A model generated the notes under the pieces. It had not been told where the DNA came from and did not search any database. It was given only the letters and a program-made list of their open reading frames with translations. The position numbers were made by a program, and so were the translations under genes. 64,000 nucleotides of DNA from Corynebacterium gottingense (lineage in GTDB: Bacteria; Actinomycetota; Actinomycetes; Mycobacteriales; Mycobacteriaceae), in the NCBI RefSeq assembly GCF_003693265.1, contig NZ_RDRE01000001.1, forward strand, positions 62,001 to 126,000. The letters are read 5' to 3'. Shown here piece after piece: positions 36,051 through 44,719 of this stretch (its first letter is position 1; each line of letters starts with the position of its first letter).

Positions 36051-37679
36051 ATGGAAACGCTCCCTGAATCGCTTGCCGTTGCCCGCGTGATTGCCCAGCG
36101 CCTGGCTGACAACGTCACCGACGTGGTCATGAGCCCGGGTTCGCGCAATTCGCCCCTGGCCTACGCGCTCATGGCCCGCAGGGACCTCCGCGTGCACATG
36201 CGTATCGACGAGCGCTCGGCCGCCTTCACCGCGCTCGGCCTCGCGCGCGTTCAACGCCGGCACGTGGGCGTCGTCATGACCTCGGGCACCGCGGTGGCGA
36301 ACGCGCTGCCCGCGATGGTGGAGGCGCACATGTCGCACACCCCGCTGGCCGTCGTGAGTGCGGACCGCCCGGCCCGGCTGGTGGGCACGGGGGCATCGCA
36401 AACAATTTGGCAAGACGGGATCTTCGGCCGCTACGCCGCCACCCAGCAGGTGGCCACGGAGGCGGACGCCGCCGCCGTGTCCTTCGCGGCGGACCAGGTC
36501 CACATCAACGTCGCCCTGGACACCCCGCTCGTGCCCGACACGCTCCCGGCGCCGGAGGGCGAGCCGCGCCGGGTCGGCCCGGGCCGCCTGAGCACGCCGC
36601 CGACCTGGGTGGACCACGGCGCCGTGGACGTGGACCTGACCCGCAACACCCTCGTCATCGCGGGCGACGAGGCCTGGGACGTCCCCGGCCTCGAGCACGT
36701 GCCCACCATCGCGGAGCCGACTGCGCCCGCCCCCTTCCACCAGGTACACCCGCTGGCGGCGCGCTTCTTTGCCAAGAGCGAGGTCGCCATCTCCCACGAC
36801 GGCGGCGACTTCTCCGCGGAAACCAAGCCGGATCAGCTCATCGTGGTGGGGCACCCCACCCTGCACCGCGACGTCATGGCGCTCATGGCGGACCCGGACA
36901 TCGAGGTCATCGGCATCTCGCGCACCGACACGTTCACCGGCCACCCGGACCGGCGCGGCTCCCGCGTCAACGCCACCGGACAGTCCACGGACACCTGGAT
37001 CAAGATCTGCGAGGCCGCGGGCGAGGTTGGCGCCCAGACTGTGCGCGACGCACTCACCGAGGACGAGTTCGGGCTGACCGGCATGCACGTCGCCGCCGCC
37101 GTGTGCGACACCCTCGGCGTGGGCGACACGCTCGTCGTCGGCTCCTCCAACCCGGTTCGCGACGTGAGCATGGTGGGCATGCCTTTCGACGGCGTGACCA
37201 CCATCTCCGCGCGCGGGGCCGCGGGTATCGACGGCACCGTCTCCCAGGCCGTCGGCGTGGCCCTGGCGACGCAGGCCCTGCACCCCGACGAGATCCGGGC
37301 CCCGCGCACCGTTGCTCTCATGGGCGACCTGACCTTCCTGCACGACGTAAATGGTCTGCTCATCGGCCCAGACGAGCCGCGCCCCGGGAACCTCACCATC
37401 GTGGTGGCCAACGACGACGGCGGCGGGATCTTCCACACGCTTGAGACCGGGGCGGAGAGCGTGGAGCGCGACTTTGAGCGGGTGTTCGGGACGGGGCATC
37501 ACGTGGGCGTCGAAAAGCTTGCCCAGGCATATGGCGCCGACTACGAGCACGCCGGCAGCCTGCAGGAACTCCTGCAGACCCTGATCCGGCTCGAGGCGGA
37601 GCCGAACCCGATCACCGTGGTGGAGGTTGACACGACGCGGGCGACCCGGCGGGCACTGGCGCAGAGGCTCGCCCGGTGA
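36051..37679 (+). CDS. menD: SEPHCHC synthase MenD
   Basis: A 542-residue thiamine-diphosphate enzyme that joins 2-oxoglutarate and isochorismate. The N-terminal substrate segment [17 protein letters not shown] and catalytic Glu region ([13 protein letters not shown]) are present. The ThDP/Mg motif appears late as [14 protein letters not shown] and [15 protein letters not shown]. The length is normal. Its stop overlaps the start of the DUF3592 gene by 4 bp. The order menD, DUF3592, mgtA, menG is the same as around Rv0555-Rv0558 in M. tuberculosis. Confidence 0.96.
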   Translation: METLPESLAVARVIAQRLADNVTDVVMSPGSRNSPLAYALMARRDLRVHMRIDERSAAFTALGLARVQRRHVGVVMTSGTAVANALPAMVEAHMSHTPLAVVSADRPARLVGTGASQTIWQDGIFGRYAATQQVATEADAAAVSFAADQVHINVALDTPLVPDTLPAPEGEPRRVGPGRLSTPPTWVDHGAVDVDLTRNTLVIAGDEAWDVPGLEHVPTIAEPTAPAPFHQVHPLAARFFAKSEVAISHDGGDFSAETKPDQLIVVGHPTLHRDVMALMADPDIEVIGISRTDTFTGHPDRRGSRVNATGQSTDTWIKICEAAGEVGAQTVRDALTEDEFGLTGMHVAAAVCDTLGVGDTLVVGSSNPVRDVSMVGMPFDGVTTISARGAAGIDGTVSQAVGVALATQALHPDEIRAPRTVALMGDLTFLHDVNGLLIGPDEPRPGNLTIVVANDDGGGIFHTLETGAESVERDFERVFGTGHHVGVEKLAQAYGADYEHAGSLQELLQTLIRLEAEPNPITVVEVDTTRATRRALAQRLAR

Positions 37680-38095
37680 TCAACTGGCGGCGGCGCGGGC
37701 AGCAGGCGCTGCTGGCGCTCTACCTGGCCGCGCTGCTGGGGGCGGTGGCGATGGTCGGGGGAGCGGCGATGAACGACGCCCGCATCATGGCCGACCCCGG
37801 ACGCGGCATGGCCACGGTGACCGGGGTGAGCGCGGTGCGCACCTCCGTGGAATACCAAGACGAGGAGGGGCGGCACTTCTCGCCGCCGAGCGGGCTGCTT
37901 TATCCCTCCGGGCTGGGGGAGGGGCAGCAGGTCTGGGTGACCTACGCCAAGAGCAACCCGGATCTGGTGAAGGTTGAGGGGCGCGGGTGGGGGCTCTCGC
38001 TCATCCCCGCGGGCTCGGTGGCGGTCGTGGCCACAGGTGTGTTCGCGCTGGCGTGGACGTGGGTGCGTCGATCAGCGCCTAAACGTTCACGTTGA
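37676..38095 (+). CDS. DUF3592-like two-TM protein
   Basis: A 139-residue protein starting at GTG 37676 in the GTGA overlap with menD. It has an N-terminal helix ([21 protein letters not shown]), an extracytoplasmic beta-rich domain with [20 protein letters not shown] and [17 protein letters not shown] typical of DUF3592, and a C-terminal helix. Function is unknown. The genomic position is conserved in mycobacteria (Rv0556 position). Confidence 0.75.
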   Translation: MINWRRRGQQALLALYLAALLGAVAMVGGAAMNDARIMADPGRGMATVTGVSAVRTSVEYQDEEGRHFSPPSGLLYPSGLGEGQQVWVTYAKSNPDLVKVEGRGWGLSLIPAGSVAVVATGVFALAWTWVRRSAPKRSR

Positions 38096-38119
38096 GTTAG
38101 AACAAAGTTTGATCACTCG

Positions 38120-38125
38120 TAGAGT
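38120..38125 (+). promoter_or_regulatory. Candidate -10 (TAGAGT) for mgtA
   Basis: TAGAGT ends 9 nt before an in-frame ATG at 38135 and 33 nt before the preferred start at 38159. Confidence 0.35.
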
Positions 38126-38158
38126 CTCGTTTGCATGCACATGGGAAGGTTCGAAAGT

Positions 38159-39358
38159 ATGCGAGTCGGAATTGTCGCGGAATCATTCCTCCCGAACATC
38201 AACGGAGTCACCAACTCGGTGCTCCGCGTCTTGGAGTACCTGAAGGCGGAGGGCCACGAGGCGCTCGTCGTCGCGCCGGGTGCTCGCGACTTCCAGGAAG
38301 AGGTCGCGGACTACCTGGGCTTTCCCATCGCGCGCGTACCCACGATGCGCGTGCCGCTGGTGGATTCGCTGCCCATCGGCGTGCCCACCACCACCGTGAC
38401 CGCGGCGCTGGCGGAGTTCGAGCCGGACATCATTCACCTGGCCAGCCCGTTCGTGCTCGGCGGCGCGGGCGTGTTCTCCGCGATGCAGCTCGGCGTGCCG
38501 GCTGTGGGCCTGTACCAGACCGACGTGGCCGGCTTTGCCACCAAATACCAGCTCTCCGCCGTGGCCGCGCTGGCCTGGGACTGGACCCGCAACATCCACA
38601 ACCGCTGCCAGCTCAACCTCGCCCCGTCGTCGGAGGCGATTCGGGAGCTGGAGTCGCACGGCATCAAGAACGTGAAGCGCTGGGGTCGCGGCGTGAACGC
38701 GGAGCTGTTCAACCCGTCGAAGCGCTCCGACATGCTGCGCTACCAGTGGGATCCCACCGGCACGAAGAAGGTCGTCGGCTTTGTCGGCCGACTGGCCAGC
38801 GAGAAGAGCGTGTGCCGCCTGGCCGTGCTCGAGCAGGACCCGGACATCCAACTCGTGATCGTGGGCGACGGCCCGGAGCGCGACGCGCTCCAGGAGCTCA
38901 TGCCCTCCGCTGTGTTTACCGGCGCGCTGTCCGGCGAGCAGCTCGCGCGCGCCTACGCGTCGCTGGACCTGTTCGTGCACACCGGCGAGTTCGAGACCTT
39001 CTGCCAGGCCATCCAGGAGGCGCAGGCCTCCGGCGTACCCACCATCGGCCCGAAGGCCGGCGGGCCGATCGACCTGATCCAGGATGGCGAGAACGGCCTG
39101 CTGCTGGAGGTGGACACCTTCAGCGAGGAGCTTCCTGACGCGGCGCGCTATCTGCTCGACGACGCCCGCTTGGCCGAACTCAAACGCAACGCGCGAGCCT
39201 CGGTGGCGGATAAAACCTGGGATGCGCTGTGCGAGCAGCTCCTCGGCTACTACGAGGAGGCACGCGCGGGCTACCGAAGCAACGTGGTCAATCTCTTCGG
39301 GCGCGATATCACCCTGCCACGGTGGGCGGGGAGGCGTCGGAAATCGCGCGGGGCTTAG
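38159..39358 (+). CDS. mgtA: GDP-mannose-dependent alpha-mannosyltransferase (MgtA-type, GT4)
   Basis: A 399-residue GT-B enzyme. The N-terminus MRVGIVAESFLPNINGVTNS and the donor-site motif EFETFCQAIQEAQASGVP, with its EX7E glutamates, define GT4 mannosyltransferases. The conserved place next to menD and menG matches Rv0557/MgtA, which mannosylates a glucuronosyl-diacylglycerol glycolipid leading to lipomannan-type products. ATG 38159 is chosen for the family N-terminus and for GGAAGG 9 nt upstream. ATG 38135, which follows TAGAGT by 9 nt, would add eight residues in a leaderless mRNA. Confidence 0.87.
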   Translation: MRVGIVAESFLPNINGVTNSVLRVLEYLKAEGHEALVVAPGARDFQEEVADYLGFPIARVPTMRVPLVDSLPIGVPTTTVTAALAEFEPDIIHLASPFVLGGAGVFSAMQLGVPAVGLYQTDVAGFATKYQLSAVAALAWDWTRNIHNRCQLNLAPSSEAIRELESHGIKNVKRWGRGVNAELFNPSKRSDMLRYQWDPTGTKKVVGFVGRLASEKSVCRLAVLEQDPDIQLVIVGDGPERDALQELMPSAVFTGALSGEQLARAYASLDLFVHTGEFETFCQAIQEAQASGVPTIGPKAGGPIDLIQDGENGLLLEVDTFSEELPDAARYLLDDARLAELKRNARASVADKTWDALCEQLLGYYEEARAGYRSNVVNLFGRDITLPRWAGRRRKSRGA

Positions 39359-39365
39359 GGCCGGG

Positions 39366-39371
39366 TAGACT
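39366..39371 (+). promoter_or_regulatory. Candidate -10 (TAGACT) for mntR
   Basis: TAGACT ends 8 nt before the mntR ATG at 39380, in a gap of 21 bp. Confidence 0.45.
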
Positions 39372-39379
39372 GGCGCACT

Positions 39380-40096
39380 ATGTCAGTCTCGGACCTGTCC
39401 GCAAGCACCCAGGATTACCTCAAGGCGATCTGGGAGCTTGAAGAGTGGTCGGACCAGCCCGCTACCACCTCGATGATCGCGAAGGCGCTGGGTGTGAAGC
39501 AGTCGACGGTGTCCGACACCGTGCGCAAGCTGGCTGACCAAGAGCTGGTCTCGCACAAGCGTTACGGCTCCGTGCAACTGACGGAGCAGGGGCGGGCGCA
39601 CGCGGTGCAGATGGTGCGCCGCCACCGCCTGATCGAGACTTTCCTGGTGCAAGTGCTCGACTACTCCTGGGACGAGGTTCACGATGAAGCCGAACAGCTC
39701 GAGCACGCCGTCTCCGACCTTTTAGTGGAACGGGTGGCGGCGCTGCTGCACCACCCGACGCGCGACCCCCACGGCGACCCGATCCCCGCCGCCGATGGCT
39801 CGATACACGCCCCCGACGCAGTCACCCTGAGCACGGTGGAACCAGGCAGCGACGTAGTCATCGAGCGAATTTCCGACGATGACCCGGAGCTGCTGCGCTT
39901 CCTGCACGCCCACGGCCTGAACGTCGGCTCGCACCTCCACGTGGCCGAGGGCGCGCCCTTTTCCGGGGCAGTGGAAGTGCAAAACGCGGCCGACGGCGTG
40001 ATTATCCCGCTGGGGCGTGCTGCGACTGACGCGGTGTACGTGAGCGCGCTCGGGCACGCACCAGCCCCCGCGGCCCAAAAAGATACACGAGCGTAA
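39380..40096 (+). CDS. mntR: DtxR/MntR-family manganese-responsive repressor
   Basis: A 238-residue DtxR-type regulator. The winged helix has TTSMIAKALGVKQSTVSDTV. The metal-binding dimerisation domain contains RRHRLIETFLVQVL and EVHDEAEQLEHAVSD with the expected His/Glu ligands. A C-terminal SH3/FeoA-like domain (EPGSDVVIERISDDD onward) is present. It is adjacent and convergent to a manganese-type ABC operon, so MntR is the likely identity. The last 95 bp of the gene overlap the 3' end of the permease gene on the other strand. The probable operator is the palindrome at 42558-42577. Confidence 0.87.
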   Translation: MSVSDLSASTQDYLKAIWELEEWSDQPATTSMIAKALGVKQSTVSDTVRKLADQELVSHKRYGSVQLTEQGRAHAVQMVRRHRLIETFLVQVLDYSWDEVHDEAEQLEHAVSDLLVERVAALLHHPTRDPHGDPIPAADGSIHAPDAVTLSTVEPGSDVVIERISDDDPELLRFLHAHGLNVGSHLHVAEGAPFSGAVEVQNAADGVIIPLGRAATDAVYVSALGHAPAPAAQKDTRA

Positions 40097-40871
40097 ACAC
40101 GCACGCCTGCGCGAGCACCATCATCGCCCCCGTGGCGGTGTCCAGGTAGTAGCTGCAGTACAGGCCCACCACCGCGCAGGCCGCGGCCATGGCAGGTGCG
40201 ATAAGCAGCATCTTCCCAAAGGAATCGGTGAGCAGGTACGCCGTCGCGCCGGGAATAATCAGCATGGCAACAACCAGGATCACCCCCACGACCTGCAGCG
40301 CTACCACAGTCGTCAGTGCGAGCAGGGCGAGCAACCCGGCACCGATCGCGCGCGGGCTGAGCCCGATCGCGTGCGCGTGGATGGGGTCGAAGGCGTATAG
40401 CGTCAGATCCCGGCGCTTGATGAGCAGCGCGCCAAAAACGAGCACGGCAAGACCGATTACTTGCAGCATCTCCGCGCGGGACACGCCCAAAAGGTTGCCA
40501 AAGATGATGTGGTTTAGATCCGTGTGCGAGGGTGTGACCGAGATCAGCACCAGCCCGAAGGAGAAGAGCGAGGTAAACACGATGCCGATCGCGGCGTCCT
40601 CTTTGACCCGCGAGGTGTTGCGCACCAGGCCGATCAAGGCGACCGCGAGGAAGCCGAAGAGTACGGCGCCCACGGCGAAAGGCGCGCCGATGATGTAGGA
40701 GAGCACCACGCCTGGCAGGACCGCGTGGGAGACCGCATCGCCCATCAGCGACCAGCCCACCAGCACGAGCCAGCAGGAAAGCATCGCGCAGACGATGGAA
40801 GCAGTCAGCGCGGTGGCCAGCGCCCGGCTCATGAAGCCGTAGGTGAGTGGGTCTAGTAGCAGCGAAATCAT
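40002..40871 (-). CDS. Metal ABC transporter permease (MntB/ZnuB type)
   Basis: A 289-residue membrane protein of about eight or nine helices in the family-9 (Zn/Mn/Fe) fold. LVGWSLMGDAVSHAVLPGVVLSY and EDAAIGIVFTSLFSFGLVLIS are diagnostic. The C-terminal tail is basic and rich in Arg/Ser (RARARSRTPRQSQHAPAG). Its last 95 bp are antisense to the end of mntR, an unusually long overlap. The start overlaps the ATPase gene by 4 bp. Confidence 0.9.
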   Translation of the reverse strand: MISLLLDPLTYGFMSRALATALTASIVCAMLSCWLVLVGWSLMGDAVSHAVLPGVVLSYIIGAPFAVGAVLFGFLAVALIGLVRNTSRVKEDAAIGIVFTSLFSFGLVLISVTPSHTDLNHIIFGNLLGVSRAEMLQVIGLAVLVFGALLIKRRDLTLYAFDPIHAHAIGLSPRAIGAGLLALLALTTVVALQVVGVILVVAMLIIPGATAYLLTDSFGKMLLIAPAMAAACAVVGLYCSYYLDTATGAMMVLAQACVFTLVYLFGPRGLVRARARSRTPRQSQHAPAG

Positions 40872-41608
40872 GCGCTCTCCCCCGTCTTGGTAGGGGTCAT
40901 GCCGAAGGCGCGTGCGAGGTTCTCCGGCCGCAGCACATCCTCGGTTGGGGCGTGCATGAGCACGCGCTTTTGCAGCAGGACGGATTCGTCCGCGAGCGCG
41001 GGTAGCGCGGCGAAGTCGTGCGTGGAGACGAACAGCGTGGCACCGTCGGCGACGAGTTCGCGCAGCAGTGCGGTGATCGTCGCTTCGGATTGCTTGTCGA
41101 CGCCCGCGAACGGCTCGTCGAGAAGCATAATGCTCGCGCCCTGCGCAATGCCGCGGGCGACGAAGGCGCGTTTCTTCTGTCCCCCTGAAAGCTGGCCGAT
41201 CTGGCGGTCGGCGAAGCGGGTCAGGTGCGTGCGCTCGAGGGCCTCATCGACGGCGGCCTCGTCGCGGCGGCGCGGGCGGCGCGTCAACCTCATGTGGCCG
41301 TAGCGGCCGGTCATGATGACCTCGCGCACGGTGATCGGGAACTGCCAGTCCACCTCTTCGCTCTGCGGGACGTAAGCGACTACCTGGGCCTTGCGAGCGG
41401 CGGCGGGGTCCGCGCCGTTGATCTGCACTGTGCCCGCGTCGGGCTTGACCAGGCCCATGATCGCCTTGAACAGGGTGGATTTGCCAGAGCCATTCATGCC
41501 GACGAGCCCGCAGGCTCGGCCCGGGGCGATGGCGACGCTGGCCTCGCGCAGGGCCTCGACGTCGCCGTAGCGTACGGTCACGCCTTCGACGCTGATCGCG
41601 GGCGTCAT
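40868..41608 (-). CDS. Metal ABC transporter ATP-binding protein
   Basis: A 246-residue ATPase. Walker A is GMNGSGKST, the segment VAYVPQSEEVDWQFPITVREV is typical of manganese/zinc importers, the signature is LSGGQKKRAFVARG, and Walker B is IMLLDEPFAGVD. It overlaps both neighbours by 4 bp, forming a binding protein-ATPase-permease operon. Confidence 0.93.
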   Translation of the reverse strand: MTPAISVEGVTVRYGDVEALREASVAIAPGRACGLVGMNGSGKSTLFKAIMGLVKPDAGTVQINGADPAAARKAQVVAYVPQSEEVDWQFPITVREVIMTGRYGHMRLTRRPRRRDEAAVDEALERTHLTRFADRQIGQLSGGQKKRAFVARGIAQGASIMLLDEPFAGVDKQSEATITALLRELVADGATLFVSTHDFAALPALADESVLLQKRVLMHAPTEDVLRPENLARAFGMTPTKTGESA

Positions 41609-42513
41609 GATGCCTGCCCCGTAAGGCCCTCGATGATGGCGGAAGAGTCGTGCTTGATCAGGTCCAGGTAGGTGGGCACGGGGCCGTCCTCGGGTGAAAG
41701 GGAGTCGACGTAGAGGGTGTCGCCGAGCTGGGAACCCGTGGCGTCGACAACCTGCTGCATGGCCGCGTTGGAGACAGTCGACTCGCAGAAGACGGCGGGT
41801 ACCTCGTTGTGCTTGACAAACTCGATGGTGCGGGCGATCTGCTGCGGGGTCGCCTCGTTTTCTGCGTTGACCGGCCAGATGTACTGCTCCTGCAGCCCGG
41901 CGTCGCGGGCGAGGTAGGAAAACGCGCCCTCGCAGGTCACCAGCGCGCGCTGCTGCTCGGGGAGCGCCGAAAGTTCGCGCGTCATCTCGTCCTGGATTTC
42001 CTGCAGCTGCGCCTTGTAGCTCGCCCCGTTTTCCGCGTACTGCTCGGCGTGCTCCGGGTCGAGCTCGCTGAAGGCGTCGACGATGTTGTCCACGTAGGTC
42101 TGCACATTTTTCGGGCTCATCCAGGCGTGCGGGTTGGGTTTGCCGGCGTAGGCGTCCTCGGTGATGTCGATCGGGTCGATGCCTTCGGAAATGACCGTGT
42201 GCGGCACATCGGTCTCTTCCACGAACTGGGCGAACCAGTTTTCCAGGTTGAGACCGTTATCCAGGATGAGATCCGCCTCTGAGGCCTTGGCGATGTCACC
42301 TGGGGTGGGCTCGTACCCGTGGATCTCGGCACCAGGTTTGGTGATGGATTCCACCTGCAGGTGTTCGCCGGCGACGTTGGCGGCGATGTCTTGGATGACG
42401 GTGAAAGTGGTCAAAACGACCGGTTCATCGCCGGAGGAGGGGGTGTTTGCGCAGCTTGCCGTGCCGCAGGCGAGGAGGAGTGTGGCGCAGACGCCGAGTG
42501 CCCGTCGGATCAT
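41605..42513 (-). CDS. mntA: Manganese-type ABC transporter substrate-binding lipoprotein
   Basis: A 302-residue cluster-9 binding protein. The signal has LLAC (C16) as the better lipobox, with TASC (C21) as an alternative. Metal ligands are H65 in AEIHGYEPT, H129 in PNPHAWMSP, an acidic residue in VTCEGAFSYL and Asp in YVDSLSPEDGP. A Glu rather than His at the third position favours Mn over Zn, as in PsaA/MntC-type proteins; this is inference from the family. There is no His-rich loop. The start at 42513 follows AGAAAGG. It is the first gene of the operon under the palindromic promoter. Confidence 0.9.
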   Translation of the reverse strand: MIRRALGVCATLLLACGTASCANTPSSGDEPVVLTTFTVIQDIAANVAGEHLQVESITKPGAEIHGYEPTPGDIAKASEADLILDNGLNLENWFAQFVEETDVPHTVISEGIDPIDITEDAYAGKPNPHAWMSPKNVQTYVDNIVDAFSELDPEHAEQYAENGASYKAQLQEIQDEMTRELSALPEQQRALVTCEGAFSYLARDAGLQEQYIWPVNAENEATPQQIARTIEFVKHNEVPAVFCESTVSNAAMQQVVDATGSQLGDTLYVDSLSPEDGPVPTYLDLIKHDSSAIIEGLTGQAS

Positions 42514-42551
42514 GGTGTGCCTTTCTCTTTCGATGTGTCTTGGTGGATAGA

Positions 42552-42581
42552 AGTATAAACTTCGATGCATCGAAGTTACAA
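42552..42581 (-). promoter_or_regulatory. mntA promoter with perfect 20-bp palindrome (probable MntR operator)
   Basis: On the minus strand, TTGTAA (42581-42576) and TATACT (42557-42552) are 18 bp apart. A perfect palindrome with half-site AACTTCGATG (42558-42577) fills the spacer and the edge of the -35. A repressor bound there would block RNA polymerase. MntR is encoded at the far end of the same locus. Confidence 0.72.
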
Positions 42582-42622
42582 GAGGGGCTCCGGCGAATAC
42601 CCACTGAAGAGGGGTGGAGCCG

Positions 42623-42628
42623 TACAAT
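42623..42628 (+). promoter_or_regulatory. Candidate -10 (TACAAT) for menG/ubiE
   Basis: TACAAT ends 8 nt before ATG 42637, with no Shine-Dalgarno. A leaderless transcript is likely. Confidence 0.5.
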
Positions 42629-42636
42629 GCATTCCT

Positions 42637-43326
42637 ATGGCCAAGGCAGATCTGGAGAAAAAGCCCTTCGACGTCGCCGGCATGTTTGACGGCGTGGGCG
42701 AGAAGTACGACATCACCAACACCATCCTGTCTTTTGGGCTGGATAAGTACTGGCGGCGTCGTACGCGCAAGCGCCTCCAGCTCAAACCGGGGGAGAAGGT
42801 GCTTGACCTCGCCGCCGGCACCGCGGTGTCTACCGTTGAGCTGGCCAAGTCGGGTGCCTGGGTGGTGGCCTGTGACTTCTCCCAAGGCATGCTCGCCGCG
42901 GGCCGCGATCGCGACGTGCCCAAGGCGGTGGGCGATGCGATGCACCTGCCGTTTGCGGATGCCACCTTCGACGCTGTGACCATCTCCTACGGGCTTCGCA
43001 ACGTCTACGACTTCGAGGCGGGGCTGCGCGAGATGGCGCGCGTGACCAAGCCGGGTGGGCGCCTTGTAGTCAACGAGTTTTCCACCCCGGTCGTGCCCGG
43101 TTTCCGCACCGTGTACAAGGAGTACCTGCCGGTCGCGCTGCCGCTTTTGGCCAAGGTCTTTTCCTCCAATGCGGAGGCCTACGAGTACCTGGCAGAGTCC
43201 ATCCGCGCCTGGCCGGATCAGGAGGCACTTGCCGCAGCGATCAACCGTAATGGCTGGCAGGACGCAGGCTGGCAGGATTTAAGCGCGGGCATTGTCGCGC
43301 TGCACAGCGCGACGAAGCCTGCCTAG
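42637..43326 (+). CDS. menG: Demethylmenaquinone methyltransferase
   Basis: A 229-residue SAM-dependent methyltransferase of the UbiE/MenG family that makes menaquinone from demethylmenaquinone. Seen are [19 protein letters not shown] near the N-terminus, the SAM motif [15 protein letters not shown], the segment ending [12 protein letters not shown], and [15 protein letters not shown] 42637 is selected because of TACAAT 8 nt upstream; an in-frame ATG at 42565 lies inside the mntA operator region. It is divergent from mntA. Confidence 0.93.
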   Translation: MAKADLEKKPFDVAGMFDGVGEKYDITNTILSFGLDKYWRRRTRKRLQLKPGEKVLDLAAGTAVSTVELAKSGAWVVACDFSQGMLAAGRDRDVPKAVGDAMHLPFADATFDAVTISYGLRNVYDFEAGLREMARVTKPGGRLVVNEFSTPVVPGFRTVYKEYLPVALPLLAKVFSSNAEAYEYLAESIRAWPDQEALAAAINRNGWQDAGWQDLSAGIVALHSATKPA

Positions 43327-43339
43327 CCCCGCACACGCG

Positions 43340-44560
43340 TTAGCGTGGGTCCCACAGCGCCTCACCACGTGGGGCGAGGCGCCCGGCGGCGCGCCACGCG
43401 CGTGCGATGAGGTCCGTGTCTTCCTCGGTGACCAGGTTGCCCATCAGTCGTGCCGCCGCCGGCATGAGGTAGCGCCCGCCTAATCCTCGCAGCGCGAGCG
43501 GGCCGGCGGCGGGAAGGAACTGCGGGTAGGTCAGCAGGAGCGCCGCGGTGCGCGCGAGCGCGAACGCGTCGCCGTAGGCGCGGCGCAGCGCGTACGGCCA
43601 CGCAAGGGTGAGGTCCTTGCCCTCGCCGAGGAGCTCCACGGCCATCACGGCAGTTTCCATGCCGTAGTCGATGCCCTCGCCGTTGAGGGGGTTGACGCAG
43701 GCGGCGGCGTCGCCAATCAGCGCCCAGTTCGGGCCCGCCACGTTGGACACCGCGCCGCCCATCGGCAGCAGCGCCGAGGTCACGTGTTGCGGCTCGCCCA
43801 GGTCCCAGTTGTCGCGCTGCTGGCGGGCGTAGTGCGCGAGCAGCTTCTTCGTGTTCACCTTCGCAGGGCGCGCCTGGGTGGACAGGGCGCCGCAGCCGAG
43901 GTTTACGGTGCCGTCGCCAAGCGGGAAGATCCAGCCGTAGCCGGGCTGGATCTCGCCCGCGTCGTCGCGCAGCTCTACGTGCGAGTGCATCCAGGGCTCG
44001 GTGCTCAGCGACGTCGTGCAGTAGGACCTCGCGGCAATCCCGTACACCTGGTCCTTGTGCCAGGTCCGCCCGAGCGACTTGCCAAAGGGGGAGCGCACCC
44101 CGTCGGCAACGATCACCCAGCGGGTGCGCACCGGGCCGCGGTCCGTGTGGACGGCGGTGATGGCGCCGTGGGCGCCGAAATCCGCCCCGGTCGCCGCGCA
44201 GCCGTGCCAGACGGTGGCTCCGGAGGCGGCGGCCTGGTCGGCGAGGGTGGCGTCGAAAAGCGAGCGGGGGCTCGCGGAGCCTTGCGTGCCGTAGCGGCCG
44301 GCGGGCCAAGGCGCGGTGACGCTGCCGCCGTAGCCGTGGAGCTTGAGGCCGCGGTTGCGGTAGGCGGGGAGTGCTGATTCGAGGCCGAGTGTGCGCAGCG
44401 TGTGGACGGCGCGCGGAGTGAGGCCGTCGCCGCAGGTTTTGTCGCGGCGGTGCGGTTGCGCGTCCAGAAGCAGGGTGCTCAGGCCGGCGCGCTGGGTGGC
44501 GATCGCCGCGATCGAGCCGGAGGGGCCAGCGCCAACAACAACGCAATCAACAACATCCAT
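43340..44560 (-). CDS. menJ: Geranylgeranyl reductase-family flavoprotein, probable menaquinone beta-reductase MenJ
   Basis: A 406-residue FAD protein. The N-terminal motif VVVGAGPSGSIAAI, the segment KTCGDGLTPRAV typical of geranylgeranyl reductases, and ALIGDAAACVNPLNGEGIDYG for FAD binding are present. By synteny with M. tuberculosis Rv0561c (between menG and the polyprenyl synthase gene grcC1) it should saturate the beta-isoprene unit of menaquinone. ATG 44560 is used; ATG 44572 is possible and neither has a clear ribosome binding site. It is divergent from the polyprenyl synthase gene. Confidence 0.87.
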   Translation of the reverse strand: MDVVDCVVVGAGPSGSIAAIATQRAGLSTLLLDAQPHRRDKTCGDGLTPRAVHTLRTLGLESALPAYRNRGLKLHGYGGSVTAPWPAGRYGTQGSASPRSLFDATLADQAAASGATVWHGCAATGADFGAHGAITAVHTDRGPVRTRWVIVADGVRSPFGKSLGRTWHKDQVYGIAARSYCTTSLSTEPWMHSHVELRDDAGEIQPGYGWIFPLGDGTVNLGCGALSTQARPAKVNTKKLLAHYARQQRDNWDLGEPQHVTSALLPMGGAVSNVAGPNWALIGDAAACVNPLNGEGIDYGMETAVMAVELLGEGKDLTLAWPYALRRAYGDAFALARTAALLLTYPQFLPAAGPLALRGLGGRYLMPAAARLMGNLVTEEDTDLIARAWRAAGRLAPRGEALWDPR

Positions 44561-44719
44561 CACGGACAACATTGTGCCAGAGGCGTTGACAGCCCCCGCT
44601 GGTACACCCGGCGGCCAGCTTGCACTACGGTTGAATGCGATAAATTGTGCGCCGCGACGCGCTGCCCGGGAACCGGGTGGCGCCGCGGCCGTCTCGCCCA
44701 ACCTGCAAGGATGGTACCG

